From contig JAFYRX010000027.1 in assembly GCA_017546725.1 (NCBI GenBank), positions 1 to 64,000 on the forward strand: a stretch of DNA of 64,000 bases, in the 5' to 3' direction. The stretch comes from Alistipes sp. (GTDB taxonomy: Bacteria > Bacteroidota > Bacteroidia > Bacteroidales > Rikenellaceae). Both the position numbers and the translations under genes were made by a program. The notes beneath the pieces are model-generated. The model saw nothing but the letters and a program-made list of their open reading frames with translations. It was not told where the DNA came from and ran no database searches. Numbering within the stretch: position 1 is the first letter of the stretch; every line of letters begins with the position of its first letter. This document shows positions 33,034 through 42,527 of the stretch, piece after piece.

Positions 33034-34071
33034 TTACTCTTTATCCTGCGGAAAATCAATCACATATACCATATGCTGCAAGTCGCGCAACAGATTGCGT
33101 TTCTTGTCCTTGGGAGCATATACATAGCAATCGAGCGTTACGACCTCCTGCGTAGCCTGATTGACTGTTGTATAACTCACATAAGGGCCACCCATCACAT
33201 AATTTACAACATCCCAGAAACCAGACATCTCAATCCACGGACGCTCACCGATACGGATAGGGCGATATTCGGGAAGGAAAGGAATATATTCCCCCTCCAC
33301 CTCGGGTGAAGGCAATTTTGTAACAGTAGTCATATACGAACCGTCAGCGGGGCCAGGGATGCGAGATGCGAATTTATTACGAGCCTCAATCAACGCCTCT
33401 ACAGTCAATGACTCGGGGCCTGTATAAGGGTACTTATAGATAAAGAATCCTTGACTCGCTACAGGTAACTCGTGAGAGAACCAAATCATATTCTCGCTCT
33501 GGGTACGCATCTTGAAGTTATCGGGGATATACATATCAATGCCAAACTCCTGCTTCACCATATCGTACAGCGGGTGTGAATAATACTTCCTTGAGTAGTC
33601 TATACGTCTATCGCGCTCGGCCTTCTCCAGCACATACAGCAAGTTATCACGATTATCGCTAACATATTTTGCTAATGTCTGATTATCGGGGCCCTGAACA
33701 GAAATAAAGATTTGCGGCTTAGCCGTAGCATCATACTGCGCCTCGATTTTGGGCTCCTTGAACTCTGGACTGACGTGAACGACTATAATATTGCGGTGGT
33801 GACGTGTAAGACTCTTGAAATTATTTGGCAGCACACGCATCACGTCAAACATAGCCTGATAGGTAGGCAACTCGCGAACAGGTTGCTGCAAAACGGCCTG
33901 CAACGTATCACCCAACTCACTCAACCAAGGTTGCTGGTCACACACTACAACCACCTCGTAGGGGCTACCTGTAGAGTTATCTGATGAGGATGCAGAATGA
34001 AATGCATCACAACCTACAATCGACAACGTGGCAACCGCCACAACCACCAAATTCAAAAAAAGACGTTTCAT
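33034..34071 (-). CDS. DUF4837 family lipoprotein
   Basis: A 345-residue lipoprotein from the ATG at 34071 (M-K-R-L-F-L-N-L-V-V) with lipobox S-I-V-G-C (Cys 21). The body matches DUF4837, a Bacteroidetes family of unknown function: Y-E-V-V-V-V-C-D-Q-Q-P-W (~38-49), P-Q-P/F-K-S-L-T-R-H-H-R-N-I-I-V-V and the C-terminal Y-V-Y-A-P-K-D-K-K-R-N-L-L-R-D. An ATG/GTG nine codons upstream is not needed and would spoil the signal peptide. Single-gene unit with its own promoter and terminator. Confidence 0.85.
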   Translation of the reverse strand: MKRLFLNLVVVAVATLSIVGCDAFHSASSSDNSTGSPYEVVVVCDQQPWLSELGDTLQAVLQQPVRELPTYQAMFDVMRVLPNNFKSLTRHHRNIIVVHVSPEFKEPKIEAQYDATAKPQIFISVQGPDNQTLAKYVSDNRDNLLYVLEKAERDRRIDYSRKYYSHPLYDMVKQEFGIDMYIPDNFKMRTQSENMIWFSHELPVASQGFFIYKYPYTGPESLTVEALIEARNKFASRIPGPADGSYMTTVTKLPSPEVEGEYIPFLPEYRPIRIGERPWIEMSGFWDVVNYVMGGPYVSYTTVNQATQEVVTLDCYVYAPKDKKRNLLRDLQHMVYVIDFPQDKE

Positions 34072-34146
34072 AAAAACATATTCTTTATTGAGCCACAATC
34101 GCTAAATTTATGCGACAATCGACTCTAAACTATACTCATATCTCTG

Positions 34147-34177
34147 CAAAGTTAGCCAAAATTAGAGTTTATACAAA
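34147..34177 (-). promoter_or_regulatory. Promoter of the DUF4837 gene
   Basis: On the minus strand TTTG (34177-34174), 19-bp spacer, TAACTTTG (34154-34147). The leader is about 70 bases. Confidence 0.8.
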
Positions 34178-34207
34178 ATATATACCTTTATAAAGCAAAA
34201 AAAGCAT

Positions 34208-34215
34208 TACTTTTG
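34208..34215 (+). promoter_or_regulatory. -7 box of the polysaccharide deacetylase-ubiX unit
   Basis: TACTTTTG, 55 bases before the ATG at 34270. The -33 region has only CTTTA. It lies back-to-back with the DUF4837 promoter. Confidence 0.6.
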
Positions 34216-34269
34216 TGACCGATTACTGCTCAGCCGACATAGGCCGAGATTAAACAGAGAGATTGTGGT

Positions 34270-34878
34270 ATGAAGATAAACCCTGGAAAATTGATTCGTC
34301 GCCTGTATCCCGATATGATTTGGGAGATTGATGACCGCAACGGCGTCTTTCTCACCTTTGACGACGGGCCTACTCCGGGTGTAACCGAATGGATTCTCGC
34401 CACTCTCAAGCGTTACAACGCCAAGGCTACATTCTTTGTTCTGGGCAAAAATGCCGAAATGTATCCCGACCTGCATCAGCGCATCATCGACGAGGGCCAC
34501 AAGATTGGCAACCACACTTATTCACACCAGAAGGGTTGGGGTATGCCGCTTGAAAAATATATCGAAGATGTAGATTTTGCCGATGACATACTCCACAGTG
34601 ACCTCTTCCGACCTCCCTATGCCCGTGTAACACCTTCACAGATGCGTGCCGTAGGACAGCGCTACAAGATTATTATGTGGAACATACTCTCACGTGACTA
34701 TGCTCGCACGGTGACGCCTATGGAGTGTTGGCGTGGTGTAAAGAAGCATATCGCCCCTGGAAGCATCATCGCTTTCCACGATAGTGAAAAGTCGTTCCGC
34801 AATATGAGTTATGCTCTGCCACGCGTATTGGAGCGCACCAAGGAATTGGGCCTAAAGTGTAAAATCATCGAATTATAA
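34270..34878 (+). CDS. Polysaccharide deacetylase family protein (NodB domain)
   Basis: A 202-residue CE4/NodB-type protein: L-T-F-D-D-G-P-T-P-G (residues ~28-37, catalytic base and metal Asp), G-N-H-T-Y-S-H (the metal-binding H-x-x-x-H), R-P-P-Y-A-R, and I-A-F-H-D-S near the end. No signal peptide is evident, so it may be cytoplasmic or inner-face, or exported by another route. Likely substrates are peptidoglycan or other N-acetylated sugars. Encoded 9 bases before ubiX. Confidence 0.87.
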   Translation: MKINPGKLIRRLYPDMIWEIDDRNGVFLTFDDGPTPGVTEWILATLKRYNAKATFFVLGKNAEMYPDLHQRIIDEGHKIGNHTYSHQKGWGMPLEKYIEDVDFADDILHSDLFRPPYARVTPSQMRAVGQRYKIIMWNILSRDYARTVTPMECWRGVKKHIAPGSIIAFHDSEKSFRNMSYALPRVLERTKELGLKCKIIEL

Positions 34879-34887
34879 TATCCATCT

Positions 34888-35436
34888 ATGAAGATTATCG
34901 TTGCCGTTACGGGTGCCAGCGGGACAATATACGCCCGCCAATGCTTGGAGAAATTGCTGCAATGCAATGATGTAAAGCAGATTGCTCTTATCGTGAGCCG
35001 TTGCGGAGAGGAGGTAGCCCGCCACGAAGGCATCGACCTACCCTGCGACCAACGCATTGTACGCTACTCGGCTGATGATATGTTTGCCCCAACGGCAAGT
35101 GGCTCGGCCCGTTATGAAAAGATGATTATCATTCCAGCATCTATGGGCACTATTGGCCGTATCGCTTCGGGAGTATCACTCTCACTGATTGAGCGCTCGG
35201 CTGATGTAATGCTCAAGGAGCGACGCCAACTAATATGCGTTGTTCGCGAAACACCCTATTCGCTTATCCATCTGCGTAATATGACAACGCTCACGGAAGC
35301 AGGCGCAACAATCCTTCCCGCCTCACCTTCGTTCTACTCCCATCCCCAGAATATTGAGGCGTTGGCCGCCACCGTCACCGAACGTGTATTGGCTCACGCA
35401 GGCATCGACCTGCCGCGCTATGAGTGGGGAGAGTAA
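34888..35436 (+). CDS. ubiX: UbiX family flavin prenyltransferase
   Basis: A 182-residue flavoprotein of the UbiX/Pad1 family, which makes prenylated FMN for UbiD-type decarboxylases. V-A-V-T-G-A-S-G-T-I-Y-A (residues 5-16) binds FMN, and P-A-S-M-G-T-I-G-R-I-A-S-G and V-V-R-E-T-P are family marks. No ubiD is adjacent. In a menaquinone-using Bacteroidales the partner decarboxylase would be elsewhere. Shares a transcript with the deacetylase gene. Confidence 0.93.
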   Translation: MKIIVAVTGASGTIYARQCLEKLLQCNDVKQIALIVSRCGEEVARHEGIDLPCDQRIVRYSADDMFAPTASGSARYEKMIIIPASMGTIGRIASGVSLSLIERSADVMLKERRQLICVVRETPYSLIHLRNMTTLTEAGATILPASPSFYSHPQNIEALAATVTERVLAHAGIDLPRYEWGE

Positions 35437-35452
35437 AGAAAACATAGCAGTA

Positions 35453-35484
35453 TTTGGAATTGCGCACCACAAATCGTAACTTTG
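35453..35484 (+). promoter_or_regulatory. Promoter of metF-metH
   Basis: TTTG (35453-35456), 20-bp spacer, TAACTTTG (35477-35484), 22 bases before metF. The leader is too short for a cobalamin or SAM riboswitch. Confidence 0.85.
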
Positions 35485-35506
35485 CGTTCGATTAAAACAA
35501 AAGGTT

Positions 35507-36460
35507 ATGAGTATTGCATCGTATCTGGCAGCCGAACATCCTACGGCTTTTTCTATAGAGGTACTTCCTCCCATCAGGGGTAAGAGCATCGAACAGGTCT
35601 TCAAGACCATCGACCGCCTTATGCCGTTCAATCCCGCATATATCAATATCACGACACACCGCACCGAGGTTATCTACCGTGAGGTTTCGTCTGGCATATT
35701 CCAGCGCACGACAGCACGTATGCGTCCTGGCACAGTAGCCATTGCGGCTGCACTCAAAGGGCGATATGGTATCCCGACCGTACCCCACGTTATATGTAGC
35801 GGTTTCTCTCGTACGGAATTGGAAAACGAGTTAATCGACCTCTCATACCTCGGCATTACCGACCTTTTGGTGTTGCGTGGCGACAGAGCCAAAGGCGAAA
35901 ACCGTTTTGTAGCAGAAAGCGACGGACACGAACACGCCATTGACCTATGTCATCAGGTTAGCAACTTCAACAACGGCAAGATGTTGGACGGCACGGAGCA
36001 CGATGCCCTCAATGAGCGTTTCTCGTTTGGTGTCGCTGGCTACCCCGAAAAACACGAGGAGGCGATGAATATGGAGATGGATATCGAGTACTTGAAGGCC
36101 AAAATAGAGGCGGGTGCAGAGTACGTTGTAACACAGATGTTCTTCGACAACAGCCGTTACTTCTCGTTCGTTGAGCGTTGCCGCGAGGCTGGTATCAACG
36201 TACCTATCATCCCAGGCATCAAGCCCCTTACATCATTGACACAGCAAGCCTTGCTACCCAAAACCTTCCATATCGACTTACCTTTGGAGTTAGCCAAGGA
36301 GTTACAACGATGTAAATCGAATGACGATGTAAAGGCTCTGGGTGTAGAGTGGGGTATCTCTCAGGCCCGCGAATTAAAGGCCGCAGGTGTACCGAGCATC
36401 CACTTCTACTCGATGAATGCCGCTACAAGTATCGAGGCCATAGCAAAGGCTGTATATTAA
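35507..36460 (+). CDS. metF: Methylenetetrahydrofolate reductase
   Basis: A 317-residue flavin-dependent reductase making 5-methyl-THF, the methyl donor used by MetH directly downstream. F-S-I-E-V-L-P-P (residues ~15-22), V-L-R-G-D-R-A-K-G (~125-133) and T-Q-M-F-F-D-N (~205-211) are family signatures. The length matches bacterial MetF. It sits 19 bases before metH, so substrate supply and use are co-expressed. Confidence 0.95.
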   Translation: MSIASYLAAEHPTAFSIEVLPPIRGKSIEQVFKTIDRLMPFNPAYINITTHRTEVIYREVSSGIFQRTTARMRPGTVAIAAALKGRYGIPTVPHVICSGFSRTELENELIDLSYLGITDLLVLRGDRAKGENRFVAESDGHEHAIDLCHQVSNFNNGKMLDGTEHDALNERFSFGVAGYPEKHEEAMNMEMDIEYLKAKIEAGAEYVVTQMFFDNSRYFSFVERCREAGINVPIIPGIKPLTSLTQQALLPKTFHIDLPLELAKELQRCKSNDDVKALGVEWGISQARELKAAGVPSIHFYSMNAATSIEAIAKAVY

Positions 36461-36479
36461 ACTACTCAAAGCACTTTTA

Positions 36480-39400
36480 ATGGCTCAAAATATAAAAGAT
36501 ATACTCTCACGTCGAGTTATGGTTCTCGACGGTGCTATGGGCACTATGATTCAACGTTACGGCCTTACGGAAGAGGATTTTCGTAGCGAAGAGTTGCAAT
36601 CTCACCCCATAAAGTTGGCAGGCAATAACGACCTGCTATCTCTTTCACGTCCCGATGTCATTGCGGCCATCCACCGCCAATACCTCGAGGCTGGAGCAGA
36701 TATTATCGAGACTTGTACATTCAACGCCCAAGCCATATCGCAGGGCGACTACTCTACGACACATCTCATCCGTGAGATAAACCTCGCAGCAGCCCGTCTG
36801 GCCCGCGCAGAGGCTGACCGAGCAAGCGAACTCACACCCGAAAAACCACGCTTTGTTGCAGGTTCAATAGGCCCTACGGGCAAGACTGCTTCGATGTCGC
36901 CCGATGTCGAAAATCCTGCCCAGCGTGCCGTCACATTTGACCAACTGCAACAAGCCTATGAGGAGCAGATAGAGGCCTTGATTGAAGGAGGCGTCGATTT
37001 ACTATTGATAGAGACTATTTTCGATACACTCAATGCCAAAGCGGCATTGGAGGCGGCTCGTTGCGTCTTTGAGCGTACAGGGCATCATCTGCCTATTATG
37101 TTATCTGTCACCATAGCCGATGCTTCGGGTAGAATGTTGGCGGGACAGACATTAGAGGCATTCCTGACCTCTATCTCAAACGATGATATCATCAGCATCG
37201 GCTTAAACTGCTCGTTCGGAGCTGAGCAGATGTTCCCTTTACTCAAAAACTTGTCGGCTATAACATCCTATTACATCAGTGCATACCCCAACGCAGGTAT
37301 CCCCGATGCTATGGGGCAATATGACCAAACACCCGATGTTATGGCCCGCAACATTGAGCGTTTTACGGATGCCGCAATAGTCAACATCGTCGGCGGTTGC
37401 TGCGGCTCTACCCCTGACCATATACGAAAGATAGCCGAGGTAGCATCTCGGGCTAAAAATATCCGTCAACCGCAAGCCGATAAAAAGGGTTGGTTGGCAG
37501 GTTTAGAGCCCTTCTCGGCCAACGGAGCCTTCATCAATGTAGGCGAGAGATGTAACGTAGCAGGTAGCCGCAAATTCCTGCGCCTAATCAAGGAGAAGTC
37601 ATACGACGAAGCACTTGCTATAGCACGTTCGCAAGTACGAGCGGGAGCGATGATACTCGACATCAATATGGACGATGCGATGATAGATGCCCGCGAGGAG
37701 ATGTGCAACTTCCTCAACCTGATGGCCTCAGACCCTGAGATAGCACGTCTGCCGTGGATGGTGGATTCATCGCGTTTCGAAGTCATTGAATCGGCTCTGA
37801 AGTGTATTCAGGGCAAGGCCATCATCAACTCACTCTCGCTCAAGGAGGGAGAGGAGATATTCCTGCAACGTGCCGCAAGAGTAAAGCAGTTTGGCGCAGC
37901 ATTGGTCGTTATGGCATTCGATGAGCAGGGGCAAGCAACAACATTCGAGCGCAAAATTGAGGTCTGCCAACGAGCATACCGACTACTGCGTGAACAACTC
38001 GACTTCCCGGCCGAGGATATCATCTTTGACCCCAACATACTCACCATCGCTACAGGTATCAGCGAACACGACACCTATGCTTTGGATTTTATTCGTGCTA
38101 CGGAGTGGATACATTCCAATCTACCATCAGCAAAGGTAAGTGGTGGAGTGAGCAACCTCTCGTTCTCACTGCGTGGAAATAACTATTTGCGCGAGGCTAT
38201 GCACGCCGTATTCCTCTATCACGCCATTGGCGCAGGACTGGATATGGCTATCGTGAATCCCGCAACAAAGGTTATGTACGAAGATATACCTTCGGAGTTA
38301 TTAGAGGCTTTGGAAGATGTAATTCTCTGCCGCCGCAATGATGCTACGGAACGACTAATCTCATTGGCCGACAAATTCCAGGCATCTGCCGATGCTACTA
38401 TTGACACACCTTCCACTACCCGTCACGACACACCTCTCGAAGAGCGTTTGGCTACAGCCCTACAGCGTGGCGAGGAGGAGTTTTTAGAAGAAGATTTGGG
38501 AGAGGCATTGGCAACCTACCCCACCGCAGCCTCCATCATCGAGGGCCCGCTTATGCAAGGTATGACTCTCGTGGGTGAACTCTTCGGGCAGGGTAAGATG
38601 TTCCTACCGCAGGTAGTTAAGACTGCCCGCACGATGAAACGTGCCGTTGAGATTCTGCAACCACACATCGAGGCCGGCAATGCAACATCTGCCACAAAAA
38701 ATGGGCGATTCCTGTTGGCTACCGTAAAAGGCGACGTTCACGACATTGGTAAAAATATAGCAGGCGTAGTCTTGGCTTGTAACAATTTTGATGTTATTGA
38801 CCTGGGAGTAATGGTCCCCGCCGAGAAGATTGTCGCTGCTGCCAAAGAGTATAATGTAGATTTTATTGGATTAAGCGGTCTTATCACCCCATCGCTCGAC
38901 GAGATGTGCAATGTAGCGAAGGAATTACGCGAGGCTGGAATCAATGTACCGTTATTTATCGGAGGTGCTACCACATCGGAGATTCATACTGCGGTCAAGA
39001 TTGCTCCTTTATACGATGGTGCTGTCCTGCACGTCAAGGATGCTGCCCAGAATCCTATTTTGGCTATACAACTACAAAGCGAGCAGCACCAAACCATCAT
39101 CGAGCAAAACCTTTCACGACAAGAGGTCTTGCGTCAAGAGATGACAAAAACAACTGCAGCCCCACAAAATACCCCAGCCGCCGATAATAGGCTAAAGATA
39201 GATTGGCCGTGCCAGACTCTCCACAAGCCTTCATATCTTGGCGTAAAGACCATAGAACGTATATCGATAGAGGATGTACGACCATATATTAATTGGCGCC
39301 ATTTCTATAATCTGTGGCGTGTACAACCCTCATCAGCGGAGGCTCAAAAGATTCATCAAGAGGCCGAGTCATTGCTCGACAAAATGCAGCACTATCTGCA

Positions 39401-40004
39401 GGCCCGTGTCGGATTCTTCTCGGCATATGGCACCACAGAAAGCATCATCATCGAGCATCATAAAGGTTGTAAATGTTGCAACGGCATACCGCAACACACC
39501 ATAATCGCCACTCCCCGCCAAACTTCGCCAAACGAAGAGGGCCTGCAATTGGCATTATGCGACTTTATAGCACCCGAAGGTTATGGCGACCACATAGGAT
39601 GCTTTGCAGTTACTGTTTCTGAATCTTTTGTACAGGAGTTAGAGGAGTTGAAATGCAATAGAAAGGAGTACGAAAGCCTTTTGATGCAGAGTCTCGGCGA
39701 CAGATTGGTCGAGGCAGCAGGCGAATGGTTGCATCAGCAAGTCCGCAAATCTTTATGGGGCTATGCGCCCAACGAGGACCTTACATTGCAGGAGTTATTT
39801 GCCGCCAAATTCGAAGGTATACGCCCTGCTGTAGGCTACCCCTCACTACCCGACCAACGTACGATATTCCCATTAGCAGAACTGCTTGACACAGACAAGA
39901 TAGGCATCCGCCTCACCGAGAACGGCGCAATGTACCCGCAATCATCAATCTGCGGACTCTACCTTGCATCTCCTCTCGCACGCTACTTTATAGTCAAAGA
40001 ATAA
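36480..40004 (+). CDS. metH: Cobalamin-dependent methionine synthase
   Basis: A 1174-residue full-length MetH. The homocysteine domain (~1-320) has zinc ligands C244, C307 and C308 (G-L-N-C and G-G-C-C-G-S). Next come the pterin domain (~350-620, [12 protein letters not shown]), the cap and B12 domain with D-V-H-D-I-G-K-N (752-759, cobalt ligand H754), and the C-terminal activation domain (~890-1174, ending [12 protein letters not shown]). It transfers the methyl group from 5-methyl-THF through cobalamin to homocysteine. All expected domains are present. Confidence 0.97.
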   Translation: MAQNIKDILSRRVMVLDGAMGTMIQRYGLTEEDFRSEELQSHPIKLAGNNDLLSLSRPDVIAAIHRQYLEAGADIIETCTFNAQAISQGDYSTTHLIREINLAAARLARAEADRASELTPEKPRFVAGSIGPTGKTASMSPDVENPAQRAVTFDQLQQAYEEQIEALIEGGVDLLLIETIFDTLNAKAALEAARCVFERTGHHLPIMLSVTIADASGRMLAGQTLEAFLTSISNDDIISIGLNCSFGAEQMFPLLKNLSAITSYYISAYPNAGIPDAMGQYDQTPDVMARNIERFTDAAIVNIVGGCCGSTPDHIRKIAEVASRAKNIRQPQADKKGWLAGLEPFSANGAFINVGERCNVAGSRKFLRLIKEKSYDEALAIARSQVRAGAMILDINMDDAMIDAREEMCNFLNLMASDPEIARLPWMVDSSRFEVIESALKCIQGKAIINSLSLKEGEEIFLQRAARVKQFGAALVVMAFDEQGQATTFERKIEVCQRAYRLLREQLDFPAEDIIFDPNILTIATGISEHDTYALDFIRATEWIHSNLPSAKVSGGVSNLSFSLRGNNYLREAMHAVFLYHAIGAGLDMAIVNPATKVMYEDIPSELLEALEDVILCRRNDATERLISLADKFQASADATIDTPSTTRHDTPLEERLATALQRGEEEFLEEDLGEALATYPTAASIIEGPLMQGMTLVGELFGQGKMFLPQVVKTARTMKRAVEILQPHIEAGNATSATKNGRFLLATVKGDVHDIGKNIAGVVLACNNFDVIDLGVMVPAEKIVAAAKEYNVDFIGLSGLITPSLDEMCNVAKELREAGINVPLFIGGATTSEIHTAVKIAPLYDGAVLHVKDAAQNPILAIQLQSEQHQTIIEQNLSRQEVLRQEMTKTTAAPQNTPAADNRLKIDWPCQTLHKPSYLGVKTIERISIEDVRPYINWRHFYNLWRVQPSSAEAQKIHQEAESLLDKMQHYLQARVGFFSAYGTTESIIIEHHKGCKCCNGIPQHTIIATPRQTSPNEEGLQLALCDFIAPEGYGDHIGCFAVTVSESFVQELEELKCNRKEYESLLMQSLGDRLVEAAGEWLHQQVRKSLWGYAPNEDLTLQELFAAKFEGIRPAVGYPSLPDQRTIFPLAELLDTDKIGIRLTENGAMYPQSSICGLYLASPLARYFIVKE

Positions 40005-40033
40005 AAATACGAACTGACCAAAAACATCATATT

Positions 40034-42241
40034 ATGAAACTTCGCATTTCACGTCTTATCATCACTGCCATTCTCTCTGTAATGGCATACATACCCTGCT
40101 CGGCACAACCCACATTCACCGATGCTTCACGCAGCAACCGTGAGCGTGCAGAGGATATTGTAAAGCATATGACCTTGCAGGAAAAAGTTGCGCTGATGGT
40201 ATATAATTCACCCGCCGTCGAAAGACTCGGCATTAGGAATTATAACTGGTGGAACGAGGCTCTGCACGGCATTGCCCGCAATGGCAATGCAACGGTCTTC
40301 CCTATGCCGATTGCTATGGCATCGTCGTTTGATGCAGACCTTTTGGAGCAGGTGTTCACCGCTACAAGCGATGAGGGCCGCATCAAATGGAACATTGCCC
40401 GCGCGGCAAAAGATAAGGATATGTGGTACAAAGGCCTGTCGTATTGGACTCCCAACATCAACATATTCCGCGACCCACGTTGGGGACGAGGTATGGAGAC
40501 TTACGGAGAAGACCCCTACTTGACATCACAGTTAGGTATGGCGGTTGTTCGCGGCCTACAGGGTGAGCATCAGGATGGCCCCATAAAGGCTCTGGCCTGC
40601 GCTAAGCACTATGCCATACACTCTGGACCTGAATCCACACGCCACTCATTCGATGCCGTTGTCAGCGAGCGAGATTTATGGGAGACCTATCTTCCCGCCT
40701 TCAAAGACCTTATCACTAAGGCCGATGTCAAGCAGGTGATGTTTGCCTACAACCGTATGTTCGGCATCCCTGCAGGTGCTAACGAGCGTTTTATGCGCGA
40801 CATTCTCGAGAAGGAGTGGGGTTTCGACGGTGTTGTCGTCAGCGATTGCTGGGCTGTAAAGGACTTTTATGCAGGACACAAATGGTCTGCCAACAAGATT
40901 GAAGCCGTTGCTGCCGCCGTAAAGGCTGGTATGGATATGGAGTGCGGTGATGCCGTTCCAGCAATACCCGAAGCCATCCGCAGAGGCCTCCTAAGCGTAG
41001 AGAGCGTAGATGAAAGTATAACGAAGGTTATGGAGTATCGTTATCTGCTCGGAGAGATGGATGGCGAGACACCCTGGGATAACCTTTCACCCGACAAACT
41101 ATGCTCTCAAGAGCACAAAGACTTGGCGCTAAAGATTGCCCACGAGAGCATCGTACTACTTGAAAATAAGGGCATTCTTCCGCTCCAAAAGTCTGAAAAA
41201 TTGCTGATTATGGGCCCCAATGCCGACCAAGCGCGAATGTTGTGGGGCAACTACAACGGCTTCCCCTTAAACGAATCATCGTTGCTTGACGGCATAAAAT
41301 CCAAGGGTGGCAACATCCAACATATCGAGGGTGTACCCTACGTCGAGGGCCTGACTACGGCTGCCGTAACAGGAGACGTTGCGATGAAGGCTGCATTCAA
41401 CCCAGACAGCAAAGGTTTTGACGTCGAGAAGTTCGTAGCCGCCGCTAAAGATTATAAAACGGTAATCTTTGCCGGAGGTCTTGCATCGTGCCTTGAGGGC
41501 GAACAGTTGGAGGTTAGCGCGCCAGGATTCGATGGCGGAGACCGCACTACTCTATCGTTGCCCGACGTACAGAAACGCGTTATCAAGGCTCTGCACGATG
41601 CCGGCAAGAGGGTTATTCTCGTAAATTTCTCGGGTAGCGCTATGGCCTTTGCTGACGAGGCTAAGTGGTGTGATGCTATCGTTCAGGCGTGGTATCTCGG
41701 CCAGGAGGGCGGCAAGGCCATTGCCGATGTTCTCTATGGCGATGTTAATCCCTCGGGCAAATTGCCTCTTACGTTCTACGCCGATGACAGCCAACTTGCC
41801 GATTTCGAGGATTATTCGATGAAGGGCCGCACCTACCGTTACTTCGAGGGAAAACCCCTCTATCCGTTTGGTCACGGCTTGAGTTATACGACATTCAAAT
41901 TCGGCAAAGCCCGAATCGCAGAGACCGCTGATGGCAGCAAGGCTCTGGTCGTAACAGTCCGCAATACGGGCAAACGCGCGGGCGAAGATGTCGTACAACT
42001 ATACATCAGCCGCGCAGATGACCCCGAAGGCCCTATCAAGACATTGAGAGGTTTCAAACGTGTCGCTCTTAAGGCTGGCGAGCAGGCCGAGGTTAGCATC
42101 CCCATCAACGATGATACTTTCTTATGGTGGAATCCCGCCACAGGCCGTATGAACCCTATGGAAGGCGAATACACCCTGCACTACGGCGACACATCGGATT
42201 CCAAATCACTCAAAACGATAAAATATCGTTTCAAGAAATAA
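40034..42241 (+). CDS. Exported GH3 beta-glycosidase (xylosidase/glucosidase type)
   Basis: A 735-residue GH3 enzyme with a signal peptide ending P-C-S-A-Q (residue 25). The N-terminal barrel contains W-W-N-E-A-L-H-G-I-A (~72-81) and G-V-V-V-S-D-C-W with nucleophile D271. The alpha/beta sandwich domain follows, then a C-terminal fibronectin-III-like domain from about residue 625 (V-V-Q-L-Y-I-S). W-W-N-E-A-L-H-G is characteristic of the beta-xylosidase/alpha-arabinosidase branch, so xylo-oligosaccharides are a likely substrate. It begins 29 bases after metH, and whether it is co-transcribed is unclear. Confidence 0.88.
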   Translation: MKLRISRLIITAILSVMAYIPCSAQPTFTDASRSNRERAEDIVKHMTLQEKVALMVYNSPAVERLGIRNYNWWNEALHGIARNGNATVFPMPIAMASSFDADLLEQVFTATSDEGRIKWNIARAAKDKDMWYKGLSYWTPNINIFRDPRWGRGMETYGEDPYLTSQLGMAVVRGLQGEHQDGPIKALACAKHYAIHSGPESTRHSFDAVVSERDLWETYLPAFKDLITKADVKQVMFAYNRMFGIPAGANERFMRDILEKEWGFDGVVVSDCWAVKDFYAGHKWSANKIEAVAAAVKAGMDMECGDAVPAIPEAIRRGLLSVESVDESITKVMEYRYLLGEMDGETPWDNLSPDKLCSQEHKDLALKIAHESIVLLENKGILPLQKSEKLLIMGPNADQARMLWGNYNGFPLNESSLLDGIKSKGGNIQHIEGVPYVEGLTTAAVTGDVAMKAAFNPDSKGFDVEKFVAAAKDYKTVIFAGGLASCLEGEQLEVSAPGFDGGDRTTLSLPDVQKRVIKALHDAGKRVILVNFSGSAMAFADEAKWCDAIVQAWYLGQEGGKAIADVLYGDVNPSGKLPLTFYADDSQLADFEDYSMKGRTYRYFEGKPLYPFGHGLSYTTFKFGKARIAETADGSKALVVTVRNTGKRAGEDVVQLYISRADDPEGPIKTLRGFKRVALKAGEQAEVSIPINDDTFLWWNPATGRMNPMEGEYTLHYGDTSDSKSLKTIKYRFKK

Positions 42242-42320
42242 GATACGTGATACACGAATAACACCGACCTCAAATCGCCACCCACCGAAAAGCAGAATTA
42301 TATTTAGATTAGTGCAGTAA

Positions 42321-42415
42321 TGTCATTGCGAGGAGGACACTAGTCCGACGTGGCAATCTCCCATGCTCTTCGATGGAGGAGATTCCCACAGTCGCTACGC
42401 TCCTTCGGAATGACA
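42321..42415. repeat. Dispersed palindromic repeat-type element
   Basis: A 95-bp nested inverted repeat. Outer arms TGTCATTGCGAGGAG (42321-42335) and CTCCTTCGGAATGACA (42400-42415), inner arms GTGGCAATCTCC (42350-42361) and GGAGATTCCCAC (42378-42389). The TCATTGCGAGGAG...GGCAATCTC layout is that of a dispersed intergenic repeat seen in many bacterial genomes. The rest of 42242-42455 shows no gene. Confidence 0.7.
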
Positions 42416-42455
42416 ACTGCGTTCCAACATCAAACTATATCATTCCCCAAAACGA

Positions 42456-42487
42456 AGAGGATGCAGACCCGTGGGCCTGCATCCTCT
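42456..42487. terminator. Bidirectional terminator between the GH3 gene and the fimbrial operon
   Basis: AGAGGATGCAG (42456-42466) pairs perfectly with CTGCATCCTCT (42477-42487), with extra pairing inside the loop. The minus-strand T tract (TTCGTTTT) is the better one, so it chiefly ends the fimbrial operon. Confidence 0.85.
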
Positions 42488-42527
42488 CTTCTTATCGCTT
42501 ATGGTCTACGGCAGTAAACCTATTGCT

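Noticed and set aside
35437..35506. Cobalamin or SAM riboswitch before metF-metH
   Set aside because: The predicted leader is only about 15 bases and the gap is filled by a consensus promoter; there is no room for a riboswitch.
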